Origin: Spirometra erinaceieuropaei
Taxonomy: Eukaryota; Platyhelminthes; Cestoda; Diphyllobothriidea; Diphyllobothriidae
DNA: 64,000 bases
Assembly: GCA_902702965.1 (NCBI GenBank)
Contig: CACRXP010000667.1
Coordinates: forward strand, 125,654 to 189,653
Direction of reading: 5' to 3'
The notes under the pieces: model-generated
Told to the model about the DNA's origin: nothing
What the model saw: the letters and a program-made list of their open reading frames with translations, nothing else
Database searches by the model: none
Made by a program: the position numbers and the translations under genes
Shown here: piece after piece, positions 22,141-35,528 of the stretch
How the letters are laid out: the number at the start of each line of letters is the position of its first letter
Numbering within the stretch: the stretch's first letter is position 1

Positions 22141-24250
22141 CATTAGACGAAACGAACTTATTGTGCGTGGTTTAAGCTGATCTCACATCCTTGACCGCCA
22201 CAATGGTATACAATTTTGCCTTCACGCTATGCTCAATAATCGTTCGAAATATGACCAGGCATGACCAGTGACCAATTGCAAACGCCGCATTTTCCTTGGA
22301 ACCTTGAGAAGCGCTTTAAGTCACTCGGAAACCGATGTTTTTCACATGTATGATTTGCATAATATTCTCCTTCCCTCAGCATATATATCGTTAAATTTTG
22401 TATTCTCAGTCTATTGTGGGACTGCCAAAGTTTGCTACCTGAACTCGAGGACCTTATTGTCATCCTCAAGCCGCTATTTCTGATCCAATGACTAAAATTT
22501 CAGGTAACACTGTGTCCATTTATGAGCGGATAAACAAAACGAAACAGTAACAGTATAGCTGAACTATCAACGGTAATTTGAAGTGTTTTTACAAATTGTG
22601 CTGCAACTACTGTTCTACCAACTATCGAAAGGTTTCCGTTTCTGTGATGACTATCTCCACTTCTCGACATTAATGATAAAATCTCCACAATCGGAAAACG
22701 GAAACATTCCGCTGAGGTTTTGCAACCGTAAGCACTTTTCCACATCTACTTTCCTTTCAGCAGGACTTGTTGCTGCATGACACTAATTCCTTGTTTATTG
22801 CTCGCGATACAAGACGAGCTACTATGGCGGGGCTGTCTAAGGAATTCACCTCGGCTCCTGCGACCGTATACTAAAACACCAGATTATTGGGGGTAAGTCT
22901 TCGCGGGGCCCTAGAGACACTGGTAGCCTGTAATAAAATTAAAACAACTGTCGCCTTAGTCCTTAACTGCCCCGCACCAAAATTTTCTCCCACAAAAGCT
23001 CCGGATCGACTTTATCGTGCTGTCGTTCAAGCATTTTGGGTTACCTTGCTGCAGTCAGCAGCCGTCTTCGGGGATTTAAAGGTGACTGGGCTCTAAAGCG
23101 TCAATGACTCATTAGCGCGCATGTCTCGTCAACCGATGTCGTTGAAGTGAACTTGAGGGACCGGCTTATTTGTTGAACCACTGGAATGTCGCCGCCTGGA
23201 ATGTCCGAGCCCTCAATTGCCCACACTTCCTCTGAATACATCTGATCGGTGGTTTACTGTGGTTATTGTCAGGAGCAGAAGTTCCAATGATGCGCGTTTG
23301 TTAAATTCTGCCCATGGAAAAGCAAGACCTTAAGGGCCTATTGCCCAAGCAGGTCGAGGAATCCTGTCTGCGGAAGAGTAGTTCAGTTCGAGAGACGAAT
23401 TAACTAGGCTTTGCGTGGCAATCGAGGCAATCTATCTTATTTTTTAGGGTAACGAATCATCACTGCAGCCGTCGGAGGCAAAATAAACAAGTGTAAAAAG
23501 CGAACTCGTGATTCTACATAAAAATTCTAGCTGTCAATAATACTTCCAGTTACTGGAAGAACTCCTTTTACAAAATACAACTCGTTTAGAGAATTCGGTA
23601 TCGACGGCTGACAAAGCGGTCTCTCTTTGAACGAGCACTGTCGAAGCACTTAAAAAGGCCACCGACATACTTAGCCTATCAACAGCAGACTCGATTACTA
23701 AACATGAATTTGACTGAGCACATGTAGGGTTATTTAGGACCAAAACGCCGGCGGACAGGTTTTCCGCCAAGTTCTAAATGTCTGTATGCCGCCTCAACCC
23801 AAATATGGCACTACGTACATATCACCTACGCCATCCGGTTGATTGGGAGTAGCCAACGTAAATTTTGGAATTGATGGTGGTATTATTTGGAACTACGAGG
23901 CGTTGTTTACGTGATAAGTATGATCACTGCATTTGATGCTGGTTTCACTCGGTTTTGGCTTCTGAGGGGGGGGGGGAGATAGAGAGGGGACTTTAAGCAC
24001 TTGATTAGGCGCAGTTGGTGGTAAAAGTCTAGCTTAGTTGGCGCGACAGAGTCAACTGTTTATTGAACATGTACGTATGCGTGTCCGGCAGAATGCGCTT
24101 GTGAAGCATAACCAACTAAGTAGGCACTCGGCTCGACTGTATTCACCATCGGATTTCAGGGACTCAGAGGTTGGGTAAAAGAATACGGACCTCGGATATA
24201 ACAGATGGGATTGTCCTTAATTCCAGGGAGTTTGGGTCTGAGTCAATGTT
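22141..24250. other. No feature recognised
   Basis: Unassigned intronic/intergenic sequence. There is a G9 run near 23967. The minus frame at 23534-23770 has no recognisable domain or good splice borders. Confidence 0.4.
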
Positions 24251-24256
24251 AAAGCT

Positions 24257-24765
24257 ATGGCTAAGCGGGTGAGCGTTAGTATTTTGGTTATGGTTAGGCT
24301 TCTTGCTGACAGTCATCATGGCCACGTCTGGCGTCCTGGTTCAAGGCCCGTTGTGTCAAGGTCATTCGCAGCGGGCGGCTCCAGGCGGGCAGATTTAAAG
24401 CCGTTCAACCTACTCCAGCTCGGACGCAGAGTCGCAGATACCCATACACCACTTGAACGCCCCTCCCCTGCCCCCGCCCTCTCCCGCGAATTCGACAGAA
24501 GCCGCTTTAACATCGCATTTCGGCGAATGCAACGTACACCGACTGGACACCACTTGAACTTGGTCCACGAGCCTACAAAAGCAGCTGCCACCACTGCCCC
24601 AGAGACTCTCAGGCATGACTGGACGGCGGTCAACATCAGCCCCGGCTTCGCCAGTGGCCACTGCCGCCTAAGAGGACAACTCCGAGTTCTGTGCACAGTA
24701 AACCCCTCATTCTGGTGCCTTCCGCCTCCTCCATACAACCCTAGAATTCGCCTTGATTATTGTAG
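24257..24765 (+). repeat. Dispersed repeat, copy 1 (GC-rich)
   Basis: The right part (about 24535-24760) aligns with 25745-25960 in direct orientation: GACACCACTTGAACTTGG, CACGAGCCTACAAAAGCAGC, CCCCGGCTTCGCCAGTGGCC and CTAAGAGGACAACTCCG followed by a GTTCTGT..A.TAAA.CC end. Long overlapping frames exist on both strands, so the 193-codon plus frame is probably a compositional by-product. The left part has no counterpart here. Class unknown; an LTR end is possible. Confidence 0.55.
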
Positions 24766-25744
24766 TGTTGAGAATGCACACACACATACGCCAAGAAGCA
24801 AATGGGAGATGACCAGGATCCTGATTGCCACGGCGTGAACCTACAACTACGCCCGTCACCGCATCTCTTCTTTGGCATTTATTACGGGTGCGCATTTGCA
24901 ACAATGCCCGCCGAACTCCAATATAGCGCCAGTGTTAGTCAGGTGCCTAATCCCCTGTAAAGGTATATAATACGTTTATATGAACGTGGTCGGCAGCCCA
25001 CCGGACTTGGTCCGAGCCCCTGATTGGCCATGAGATCGTTTATCACTGGCCAGCGATGGTTAACAATCAAGAAGTAGTCATTAAACTGTCCTTAATATTT
25101 GTCAGTAGCAGTTCGAATTGCATCATCCACCATGGGCTATTAAATCCCCGCAAGCTGGATCACGATTCTGACGCATGCTGTTTATCATGCTCTGATCGAT
25201 GAATAATATTCTCAGACGGTTTGGTGTCAAGGGTTCAACGGTAAAACACTAAATTTTATGATCTATCTTAACAGAGAGACGAAGGTAGAGCGGCGAAGGG
25301 TGACATACCCTGACCAGATAGCTGTCAGTTACTGGGGCAATCTAAATACGTGTCACAAGAGCAGTAAGGATCAAACTGCCTTAAAGTTACACTGAAAAGA
25401 GGAGCGATTAAGTTCATTAGAGGCGCCAGATAAAACAACTGTGAGATAAAGTGGGTCATTGCCGTCGTCGAGGCCGCATGGCTCACAGTGGCGAAGAATT
25501 GAGGAGGATATAAACGAAGGAAATCTCTAATGTCGCCAGTTATGAGGCGTTTTACAATTACATACGGCCCTAGTGAAATAAGGCTCATTATTTCCAAACT
25601 CGTTCTTGAAATGTGGGTTATCTGATGATTTTGAAAAGTCACATTTGCTCGCGTTTATTTGAGCAGCTTACACCCATAACTTACGAATATTTCTATTCAT
25701 ATGTACCAAAAAGTGGAATCATTAATTGTGTCTGCTTTGTGTAT

Positions 25745-25960
25745 GCAACCGGTACGACACCACTTGAGCTAAGCCCACGAGCCTACAAAAGCAGTTGCCA
25801 CCACTTGCGAACGAACTCGCAGGCCTGACCAGACGCAGTCAATACCAACCCTGGCTTCGCCGGCGGCCGCTAGCCAGTCTAAGAGGACAACTCAGTGTTC
25901 TGTATAAAATAAAGCCACTCATTTTGGTGATTTCTGTCTTCATACAAATCGGAATATGGC
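25745..25960 (+). repeat. Dispersed repeat, copy 2
   Basis: Second copy of the element at about 24.5 kb, with CACGAGCCTACAAAAGCAGT, CTGGCTTCGCCGGCGGCCGC and CTAAGAGGACAACTCAGTG. It ends near TATAAAATAAAGCCACTC, which contains an AATAAA. Confidence 0.6.
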
Positions 25961-26939
25961 CTGATGTTTGTAACGTTCTGAGTACTTCTCACGCTGCTTA
26001 GCTGCTACAGGCCCATGAGGGAAAGTTTTACGAATAGATTCATGGCGGTAAGTGGTAGGGTTAGGGCTAGAAGGTGTAAAGCAAGGACGGAGTTAGAGTT
26101 TGGACACGGAAATAGGAAACCCTAAAGGACTTAGTTTGAAGCCACCTATAGTACTGGCGGTGCATATTCCTGTGTCCAACCGACCAGCAAATTTTTGGCT
26201 GCTACTTTCAGAAATATTTGTTTTTTTTTCCCAAATATCTTGTCAGATCCCGATGATGAGGTTGAGGAACACTTAGCTGCTTGTTTTTTCTGATCGACAA
26301 ATCTTGAGAAATTTTGTTAGTCTTGATGGTAATTACTTAACTTCTGACGACAAATGAAATCATTCAACAATGAATGCCAAATTAATTTAGGAAGTATTTT
26401 AATTGCTAGAACTGCAATTTAAAACGAAACTAGCCTTCGAAAGTCTCCGACCCATTTAAATATTTTTGATGTCTCCCGCATTTTAACCTGTCCGGAGAAG
26501 ACCTCAGGAACCGATTTAATTAGCGTCATCGTGCATGTGTCAAAACTTCCCAAACATTCCACACTCCTGCTAAACATGTTTGAAAATGTACTTTGTCCGT
26601 AGTCTACCGAGGCCTCGAAACTCATAAAACATCGGTCGAATCCCATTAAAAGTGCATCAAAACAAAATGATCTAAGGCGCAACTGAATGGCGAGTACAAA
26701 TGCTTCATAAATTCGAATTATGCCATGTTTTGGTGATCGAATTCCTCATGAAAGTGTTTCTGTGATAACTGACACAATTTGGTAGAAACGCCTCAATCGT
26801 TATGCCATATTTAGAGGCGCTGATAGGACTTTTGACCAGTAAATTAAAGAGTGGAGAATGAACTCCGGTGCAGTCAAATATTTCGACTGAAATTACAGGC
26901 CGGTGCAGGAGCCATCGGCGAAGACAGTGGGGGAACCGG

Positions 26940-27125
26940 GCAAGAAATGTACTGCTTTTGTAGTTTCTCACAGTTGGTCGAGTGCATCGATGGCTGAGAA
27001 TGGGGTCACAGCTCTGACAATTAGCACTCAACGCGTGACACTTACGGGGGGAATCGATATGCCGGCTTACAGGGTTTCTGTTCATCATCCAGTCATTCAT
27101 GCCTCGGCTATGCTTTCTCACATGT
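26940..27125 (-). pseudogene. Possible PLE C-terminal remnant
   Basis: Minus-strand translation gives WMMNRNPVSRHIDSPRKCHA, which resembles the WAPDTNSINRHIDLPACYHA end of the second-lineage PLE at 41.4-42.2 kb. No RT or complete GIY-YIG motif is present, so the assignment rests on a short match. Confidence 0.35.
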
Positions 27126-27811
27126 CACTACAGTAGCCGTACACCTTTGAAGTTAAATTTTCATCTGTATTCACGGTTCGGACAGCGGCCTGGGAGGCGT
27201 CGATCAACCACCCCAGACTGGCTGGTGTATTCGTGAGGTAGGTCTTTATGCGGTCTAACATACATAACTACGGGGACATTTGCGGCACGAGATCTTATAG
27301 GCTACGCCAGGTTGCTCACAAGCGTCCACCTGGACGCAAATCTTCAAAGCTATTTCAAACCCGCCATAATCTTGCCAGTATGTGATACCCACTAATTTAT
27401 ATTTACTTTTTATGTACGCAGGGAGGAGTGAGAGATAGATTAAGTCTGAATGTCACTGAAAATGAAGTCACACGCAAGTGACCGTTATGTTCAGCGCTTA
27501 ACGTAGTGCTAAAAGTTGTCACTTTTGGTGTTCGAACTATTGGGGAGTTCATAGACACTAGTGACCTTCTCCGGGGACAGCGATCTACGCAAGTTTAAGA
27601 AAAACAGCTACTCGGTACGTGAACATCAGCATTTCTATGCTTTCCCCTGTCGGTTTCTGTTGTGCACTTTCACGACAGCTGTGATAGCTTGTGATCTACG
27701 TTGTATTGGTAATCCATGGGCTCAAGGCGACCAGACCGATCGTTGAAGAACGACAAGTGTGTTCCTTCTTGTTGTCGTTCAGGAAATGCGGTTCAGTTGA
27801 ACATTTCAAAG

Positions 27812-28738
27812 ATTATCCCCGTGAAATTTTTTTGACATCTTGAAATGCGCTTTCGCTTAGAAGTGATTGCCTAGGTGGCGTTTTTGGACGGATTTTTATT
27901 CGGCATAATCCTATGATATTTCGGACGAGCCAGGCTGACGGCTATTGGTTGCACTTCTTTTCGATCTATTTTAGAAACCGCACTTTCTTAGAGGTGTATA
28001 CTTATGTAGTGTGCATTTTCCTATTGATTTTCTATGGCCTTACAAATTCACCTGTGTTTTATAGAAAACGTGCAAAAAGATATGCTTTTTTACTCAGTTG
28101 TGGCAAGCCACGTTGTTCTTGCCATTTATATTCGAAGAAAGAATGCCTTTCACTTAAAAAAAGTTTCTAATTATGAGATTAATAAGGATGTGCGATGTTC
28201 ATTCATACAACATCGCACCTGTCCGTTCACGAATGTTCATTGTGAAATATACAACATAGTGTGCACCCTTTGCAAAATTTTATGAACTTCACATGGCGTC
28301 TTCCTTAAGTGGATAGCATACCCCCTGTAGAGGTAAATTGCCGAACGCTAATGGAATGACCGATCTGGCTCAAAATCTTTCTATAAATGAAAAACATTTT
28401 CAAAACCTAAAAATGCACTTTTTAGAGAATAAAGTGCGCAAATGACGCGATTTACTACTAAAGGAGTAAAATAAAACATAACTTTTGCCTTTTTCCATGA
28501 AATGTATCTGCATTTATTGGGTCATCGAAATTAAATGCAAAAAAAGTTCACTACTCTCGTAGCGATCTCTGCAGGAGGTCGAAAAAAGTGCAATCAAAAT
28601 CGACAGCCTGGATTGCCCGAAATATTATAGTATTATGCCGCACGATAATCAATATTAACATTTCACTCAGATAATTCTTTCTAATCGTAATTGCACTTGG
28701 GAATTTCAACAAACATTTCATGAGATCGGTCACTCCTT
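27812..28738. mobile_element. Foldback-type element, copy B
   Basis: The left arm (about 27812-28170) and right arm (about 28440-28738) are diverged inverted repeats of the family at 9.9 kb. Shared features are CATAATCCTATGATATTTCGG near the left, its counterpart at 28620-28650, TTTTATAGAAAACGTGCAAAA and the central palindrome GTGCGATGTTCATTCATACA / ACATCGCAC (28190-28220). No coding content. Confidence 0.7.
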
Positions 28739-29281
28739 GTTTATTGCAGAACATTTATGAACACATTGACTTCAGAATGCATATTCATAGTGGTTGAAGA
28801 CGAAACTTCGCGCCACTTTTAGAACCTAACCTGCAACTAAAGTGTACCTTTAGAGCTCATCGCAGTTCCTTTGATGGGCTGCATGCAGCAGTTACAGTCA
28901 ATCGCTTGCTTGATAACAGCTAGGCCTGACCACAGGCCGGATGCATTTTTCGGTGAAGATAATACACAACGGCACTTTAGTCAAAATATTCTTTATCATG
29001 AGTGGCTTCAATTGTATTCTGCAGTAAGATGGAATTTTTACTATCGGTTTTTAGCCGACGGGTTTATTGCCTTACACTGGGTTCGCATTAGGGTTCAAAT
29101 TTGTTCTGTTAAACATTGTAACCGCGTATAACTTTAGGGACGCCAATTCGCTGGTCTTGTGGCGGTCGGAGGTTGGATATCGATTTCACGATAAGCCTAA
29201 ACAGTTAGGCCCTATGGCTTTGCACAGAAAAACTATCTGCCCTAAACAGCTGGTCATTTTAAAACGGTTTGAAAGCTTTCA

Positions 29282-29314
29282 ACAGCAGAAGCAGCAGCAG
29301 CAGAAGCAGCAGCG
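29282..29314 (+). repeat. CAG/CAGCAGAAG microsatellite
   Basis: Short trinucleotide array, CAG units interrupted by AAG. The Gln/Lys-rich or Cys-rich frames across it are products of the repeat. Confidence 0.85.
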
Positions 29315-29989
29315 ACGCACCACTTCCGAAGTCATCTTGCCTTGAGCCGTGCAGAGCACTGTCACGCAGGTCATGAGGCGAGAAAAGTACCGGCCGTTCA
29401 ATCTCAGGCACGTCAAAACTCGATGCATATTCTGGCCGCGCATTTGAAAATGTTGTCGGGTAGTCTGGTTCGTTCTCGTAAGGACTGACGAGTCGGTCAA
29501 TTGTGGGGACAGACAGTTCCTCCCTTCTCAGCTTCTTCTTTTGCCCTGAAAAGGCATGCAGGATGTTGTTTGAGCACTGACAATGTTCTCCAGGATTGTT
29601 TGCTAAACCATTCTAACTGGGAGAGAAAGTGCCGCTTTTGGAATAGGAATCATACACCATGTTCTCCATGGTACAGTGGATAGGTCGATCGGCTCAAATG
29701 ATGATGCACTCCGTATGCCCCAAGAATTGGCTGCAACACCAGTGACTTGTGCGTAAATAAGTCTAAAATGGAGCAGATGTGTGCAACCTCAACTGTACAC
29801 TCTCGCCTCCGGTTCCGATGACAGGATGATGTCCAATTGATCAGAGGACGGCTCGACTGAAGAGGCTAAAAACCCATCTGTGCGTCTCAAACACGCGTTA
29901 GCCCTCACTGTTTGTGCCGGTTTACTACAACACTTACTCGAACTCTACATGTATGGAAGCTCCATGAAAGCCATACGCAGGAAACTCTG

Positions 29990-30230
29990 TCGGAGTCTAT
30001 TTCATAGCCGTACCTGTAGTAGACAACCCACAGCCTAACCCCTAATCTCTAACCGTAACCCCTAAACCCTAACCTTAACTCCTAACCCTTAAACCCTAAC
30101 CATAACCCCAAACCCTTAACCATAACGCCTAATTCCTAACCCCTAACTCTGACCCCTAACCGCAACCTCTAACCCTAAACCCCCAACCTTAACACTTAAC
30201 GGGTACGGTTGCGAAATAGTATCTTGCCGA
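29990..30230. mobile_element. TIR element with telomere-like interior (second family, T4)
   Basis: About 240 bp. The left end, TCGGAGTCTATTTCATAGCC followed by GTACCTGT, is an inverted match to the right end (reverse complement TCGGCAAGATACTATTTCGC, then AACCGTACCCGT). The interior 30020-30200 is an irregular CCCTAA/CCTAAC array. A decayed relative may lie at about 39320-39420. Confidence 0.6.
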
Positions 30231-31709
30231 AAAGTAATTTAAATCTGACTCAGCCATGAGACCGAGTTATTCCTTCTGTTGGCAGCTTTCCAGTCCATGA
30301 CACTTATCGCGTTGTGATAGCTCCGAGAGCGTCAGAGTTATAATAGTACCGAATCCCCTCATTTACCGGGGAATGTATTAGTCAGTGTCAATCTCGCTCT
30401 CTCAAATTTCCGATACTCCACTTGACTTAGGGAAGCTGGCGCTAACAAGTAAAGTTAGAGAGGTTTTACTGTGGACACGGACTGAATATGATAACTTAGC
30501 GATAGGTCCCGGGAGTCGGCTGCGAAGATGAGGATGCGACCATCGGATTTTTTTGTTTCAGTGGTCATATCCTATTCTCCTTCTTATTATTTCGATGATG
30601 ATTATTGTTATTTAATTATTCGTTGAGTGTGAGGTTTGTCGAATTCCCTTCGGCATCCTATTTATTACGTACGGCTTACACGATTGTGACAACCAGTCGA
30701 ACGGATGCCCCCGACACACGGAACTTTCTTTGAACGGTATATCATGAATACTCTGGAAGTAGTGAAATAACTCTTCACGTTGCATGTATTCGGAGGAAGA
30801 TGTTAGCTCTGCTTCGTTCACTTGGCTGTAACATACCCCGGCGCACTGGAGTGTGTTTAAATCTTCAGTTGGGTGGCCATTAATTTCCAGTTAGGTATTC
30901 TCCTGGTCGGAGATATGGTTTAGTAATGCCTAGGTTTTTGCAATATTCGCGGTAAACCGACCGACTTCGCGAACTCATTAACTATACTCTTAGGCCGTCA
31001 ACGCTTGACGCTGGTGGGGCACTATCAACGGCTAAGTCGGGGCCAGACAGCCGGTGTCCTTGTACCGGTGCATGCAGCTCTCTGAGAGAGTAAGTTAATG
31101 ACTTCTCTAATAAGGTATGCAAGATGATGCCTCCATTTTCATTTCCTAACCAAAGGAGAACTTGTGAAAGACGGCTCCGTCCGAAGACTGGAACATTAGT
31201 CATGTGGTACCTTTTTGTATACGTGATGACTTTACTTCGTATCAGTTTTGGTGGCTCGCAGACAATGAGACTAGACGCTACAGCAGGGCTGGCAGCGCAG
31301 ATGGCGCACTGATGTTGTTACTCATAGCGGATTTCTAGAGCGCGCTTTGATGTGAATCGGTAATCGACTTACAAGCGTCCTAGTCGAGGACCGTGTTATT
31401 CGACTTTCGTCTTAATTCCACTCACGCTTTTAAATCCCCCGGGGATAGCGAAAGCAAGAAAAACATACGCAGAGCTGTTGATCATGCCTGGTTTGCGTTC
31501 ACCCCAACTCCATCCAGATGTCGATAAATGTAGCAACTGCAGTGGGAATGGACGGGTCTAGTGGATAGGTTTTCTTCTCGAATATCGTCTACCACGCGGG
31601 AAGGCGGGTCGTGAGACAATTCGTAGATTGAAAAAGAAAGAACCTTATTCAAGCAGGGGGTGATTTGGCTGTTGTCGCCCACCGTAGTTGAATAGCCTCT
31701 CATAAACAC

Positions 31710-32685
31710 TACAGTGCGTGACCGATCTCATGAAATGTTAGCCGAAATTCTGAAATGCGTTTTCAACGAGGAAAGATAAAAAAATGTGGTGTTCAAATAT
31801 TGGTTATCATGTAGCATAATCCTATAGTATTTCAGACTTGCCAAAATGTCGGCTTTTGGATGCACTTCCTTCTGACCTCCGGAGAAATCGTACTTAATAA
31901 AAAATGACAACTTGATTAGCATGCATTTTTCACATTGATTTTCGATTCCCTTATATATTTTAATATATTTTATAGAAAACATGCGCAAAATACTTTTTCT
32001 TTCGCTTGGTTGGTAGAAAACCACACTGTCTTTATATTTTATGCCCTAAGGAGGGTTATCTTTTGGTTTTAAAAAGTTCTTAATTATGAGGTTTTAAAGA
32101 CCGTGTGATGTCCATATATGCAGCATCGCACGTGTCCGTTTACCACTGCTTCTAGTGAAATATAAAACATATCCCGTATCCATTGCAGATTTTTTGAACT
32201 CTTTATAGTATCTTCTTAAAGGCATAGAGGAATATACGATTTTCCTTACGCGGAACGCATGCATCTTGTGGGATGCAATCGCTAAACGCTAATGCAACGG
32301 CCGATCATGCTCAGGGAATGGGGAAACTTTTTCAAAAGCTAAATATATACTTTTTCCGGGTATAAAATGTATAGCAATGCGATTTTCTACCCAACAAACA
32401 AAAGAAGACATATTTTTGCGCATGTTTTCCATAAAATATATTAAAATATATGAGGACTTCGAAAATCAATGTGAAAAATGCATGCTACCCAAGTAGTCAT
32501 TTTTTATTTTGTACGATTTCTTCCGGAGGTCGGAAAGAAATGCATTCAAAAGACGACATCTTGGCGAGTCTGAAATACTATCGGATTACGCTGCATGACA
32601 ACTAATATTACAACGCCACTTTTTAGTCCTTCCTAGTTGAAAACGCATTTCAGGATCTCGGCTAACATTTCATGAGCACATGGCG
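31710..32685. mobile_element. Foldback-type element, copy C
   Basis: The left arm (about 31710-32075) starts ACAGTGCGTGACCGATCTCA. The right arm (about 32385-32685) ends TTCATGAGCACATGGCGG. Both share GCATAATCCTATAGTATTTC-type and TAGAAAACATGCGCAAAA-type blocks in inverted order. The centre has the palindrome GTGTGATGTCC..GCATCGCAC (about 32104-32131). It is the best preserved match to copy A. Confidence 0.75.
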
Positions 32686-35190
32686 GACATCGTTGGAAGC
32701 AGCGGTCGAACTGTCGAGTCACCACTAATGTAGACAAGGACCCTCGAAATCAATTATCTTCTGACTAGAAGTACTTCTTTTCTGGATTGCTGAAGGTAGA
32801 ATATGATTGTATTACTTAATGTACTGAACGAATCGCTACTACGGACTGTCAGTAGTATTGCCGCCACCGCCGTGATAGTTTATGCGAAATCCTGAACCCC
32901 TTTACTCACTTAGTTAATCCTCCTTAAGTGATAGTTATATCGAGTCAAATGAGGAATTCTTGTCAAGAAAAGACCCTTGCTTAAATTAGCACATCAGGCT
33001 ATGGGGGCAGTAACTGCTTTCGTAACCGACCCGCTTCCCCATACGTCTTTCCAGGGAACACTGTTCGTTGCCACATCAGCCCGGGTCGAGTTACTTATTC
33101 GCCGCCCTCCAGGCACTATCACAATAGCCGGAGATGGGCCGTCGGGCTGTCTTTCATAACAAAGAGTCGGTGATCTAAGGGAAACTTGTTCCCGACAGAA
33201 CTTCCTGACCTGGTAAAGGGGTCGCTTAAGACGGCAGAGCGCATTAAGCACAGTCCGCGCAGTCTTCTTAGAGGAGATGGACTTCCGGTTACAGTCACAA
33301 ATAATGTATTTCCGAACAGTCTGGATATAGGACAGGCAATTCAGCGAGTCATGTGTGGAAGGCTGCAGAAATTTCGGCCATCATTTCAGTCATCACTCGG
33401 ATTTCCACTTGGGTGGCTATTCGGGATGCTAAACTGTAGCATGTTCCAATGTTCTCGCAGCATATGCACTTATTTTATCAAACGCCTTTTGCGGACAATG
33501 GAGTTTTTGGCGCCTTAAAGGCCAACATTATTTGGGTGTTAAAAAGTTCACAGTCCTTGTACCCCATTACGTTGACTTTGCATTTTTCCTTCTCGTATAT
33601 TTTGCACACTTAGTTAAACCCGTCTTCCGTGAGGCATATTGAAGTCTCTACAGGCAATTTTCGGTGATCGAAAACGCTGCCATATACGAATATCATTCAA
33701 AGCTTGTTGAAAATAACATCGTCGAATGCATGGAAAATCAGTCAGACCTCCAAAGGGCTCTTTTTAACAAACCAAAAAGAACCCTTCATCCAGCAAAGAA
33801 TTTAAAAAAACCTAACTTCGTCCACGGTGTGTATGATAAATTAGTAATATCTGCATTCACTTTACAGACATGATTTCAACTATTACAAGCATAAAATACT
33901 AATCGCCTGAACAACAGCCACCTACATAATCGGTATCTTGGACGTGTGACAAGAAACCACTGTTATAAGACTTCAGCACATGCCAATATGCTGCAGCGTA
34001 CCGGTTAACTTGAAATTATGCTCCGTGGTAGCTGATGGTGAGGGCATTATTAGTCTGTTCGCCCACTTAAAAGCACCTTTAATTGCATACGCCGCGGTTT
34101 TGTTATTTACTATGCGGACTGTAATTACGTTCGCAGTTCACATTTTGTGATAGATGCGATTCAATCTCTCAAAAGCGCAGTAGTGCAATTCACACGACAC
34201 TACACGGCAGATCATTTGCAGTCTAGGAGTAGTGAAGCATTTGGACAACTAACTAGCCTTCGCTGAATCTCTTTGCGTCCCCGTCCGAACATGAAACTGA
34301 AAGCAGGCTTGTGATACCGAAAATAACTGAAAAGCACAGGCCAGGCAAGCCCTCGTCTTACAGGTGACATGATGGCCATCCGTACAGGTGAATAAACTGA
34401 AGTGTATCATCATCAGTTTTTATTATCCTGACTTTTAGAATTTTCGCACAAATACACAAGCAGACACTGCATCATTTCATAATCTATGGTTATCGAATGC
34501 AACTAAATGATCTTTCTTACAAATGCCGCCCTGCATAATGCTCGATTTTGCCGATGTGACTATCCTAAAAAGTAGCCTACAGAAGTGCTCGCTTCCCGTT
34601 GGGCATTCCTGCTGTCGTTACCGCCCTGTACCGTCCCACCGATTTTTCTCAGGTCAAACACTTACTCACTGTTGGATCTCCGACGTCATTTAGTCACTCC
34701 TCCCCTCTGGGGATGGCTTTTACACACGGTTTATACAATTATTTGCTGGGTGGTTGTCACGTTAGTCTTTTTAATGGCCAAAAATGTAACTGGCTTTTAG
34801 ACTACTACCCAGACCTCATTTTATACTTCCGGGTTTGTTGGGAAACTAGCACTGAGTCAGAATTTCCATAAAAGAAAAGCCATGAGTATTACATAACTTG
34901 GGCGAGTTTGTATAAGGAATTTTAAAAGTCTCCCGTTCGTAGTTATTTGAGAGGAAAAGCAACATAGAATTCATGCTAAAAGGCAAACGGCAGAAGCAGA
35001 TGAGGACATGTTTTTGTTACTCAAATGAATGTAACGTGGTCACGGGATGTGGCGTACTCATTTGCATGAGAGGGAGTCGCGGTAATTTCCAAATAATTCC
35101 ATTCGGAAACGTTGTATCTTTACATTCATACGTACATATGAAGCAGAAGGTCTTGTCTAGTCTTTTATTAGTGAGTATGTTGATAAGATG
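32686..35190. other. No feature recognised
   Basis: Unassigned. A slightly GC-rich patch at 33000-33160 gives open frames on both strands but no motif. Confidence 0.4.
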
Positions 35191-35191
35191 T

Positions 35192-35528
35192 GGTTTGGAA
35201 GCCCCACCTGATGGACACAATACTGTTATGGTTGGGGTTAGGGGTTTGGGTTAGGAGTTACGTTTTGGGGCTATGGTTAGGGATTAGGGTCAGAGTTCAG
35301 AGCTAAGCGTGAGGGGTTAGGACTATGGGTCAGAGTTAGGAGTTAGCGAAACTTTTTCCCACCAATTCGACGTACAACTGCGCATTCTCACTAGCCTTTC
35401 TTTTGCATACAAATACTGGATCTCGTCGACTGTGCGTTCCCCGGTCACACCTGTAAAAACCGCCATTACCACCGACCCCGTATTACAGGTGGCTGGGGTT
35501 TGTTTACTTCAGGTGGGGCTACCAAACC
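35192..35528 (+). mobile_element. MITE with telomere-like interior, copy T2
   Basis: 337 bp bounded by 20 bp terminal inverted repeats with one mismatch: GGTTTGGAAGCCCCACCTGA at the left, GGTTTGGTAGCCCCACCTGA as the reverse complement of the right end. The interior 35228-35345 is an irregular GGTTAGGG array. 35375-35510 carries the conserved family block (TTTGCATACAAATACTGG, TGTGCGTTCCCCGG, ATTACCACCGACCCCGTATT). No coding capacity. Confidence 0.8.

Noticed and set aside
24257..24838. 193-codon plus frame and 140-codon minus frame
   Set aside because: Both strands are open because the block is GC-rich, and half of it is a dispersed repeat with another copy at 25.75 kb.
30020..30200. Chromosome-end or fusion-derived telomere tract
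   Set aside because: The array is irregular and bounded by inverted repeats, and similar arrays lie inside two element families.
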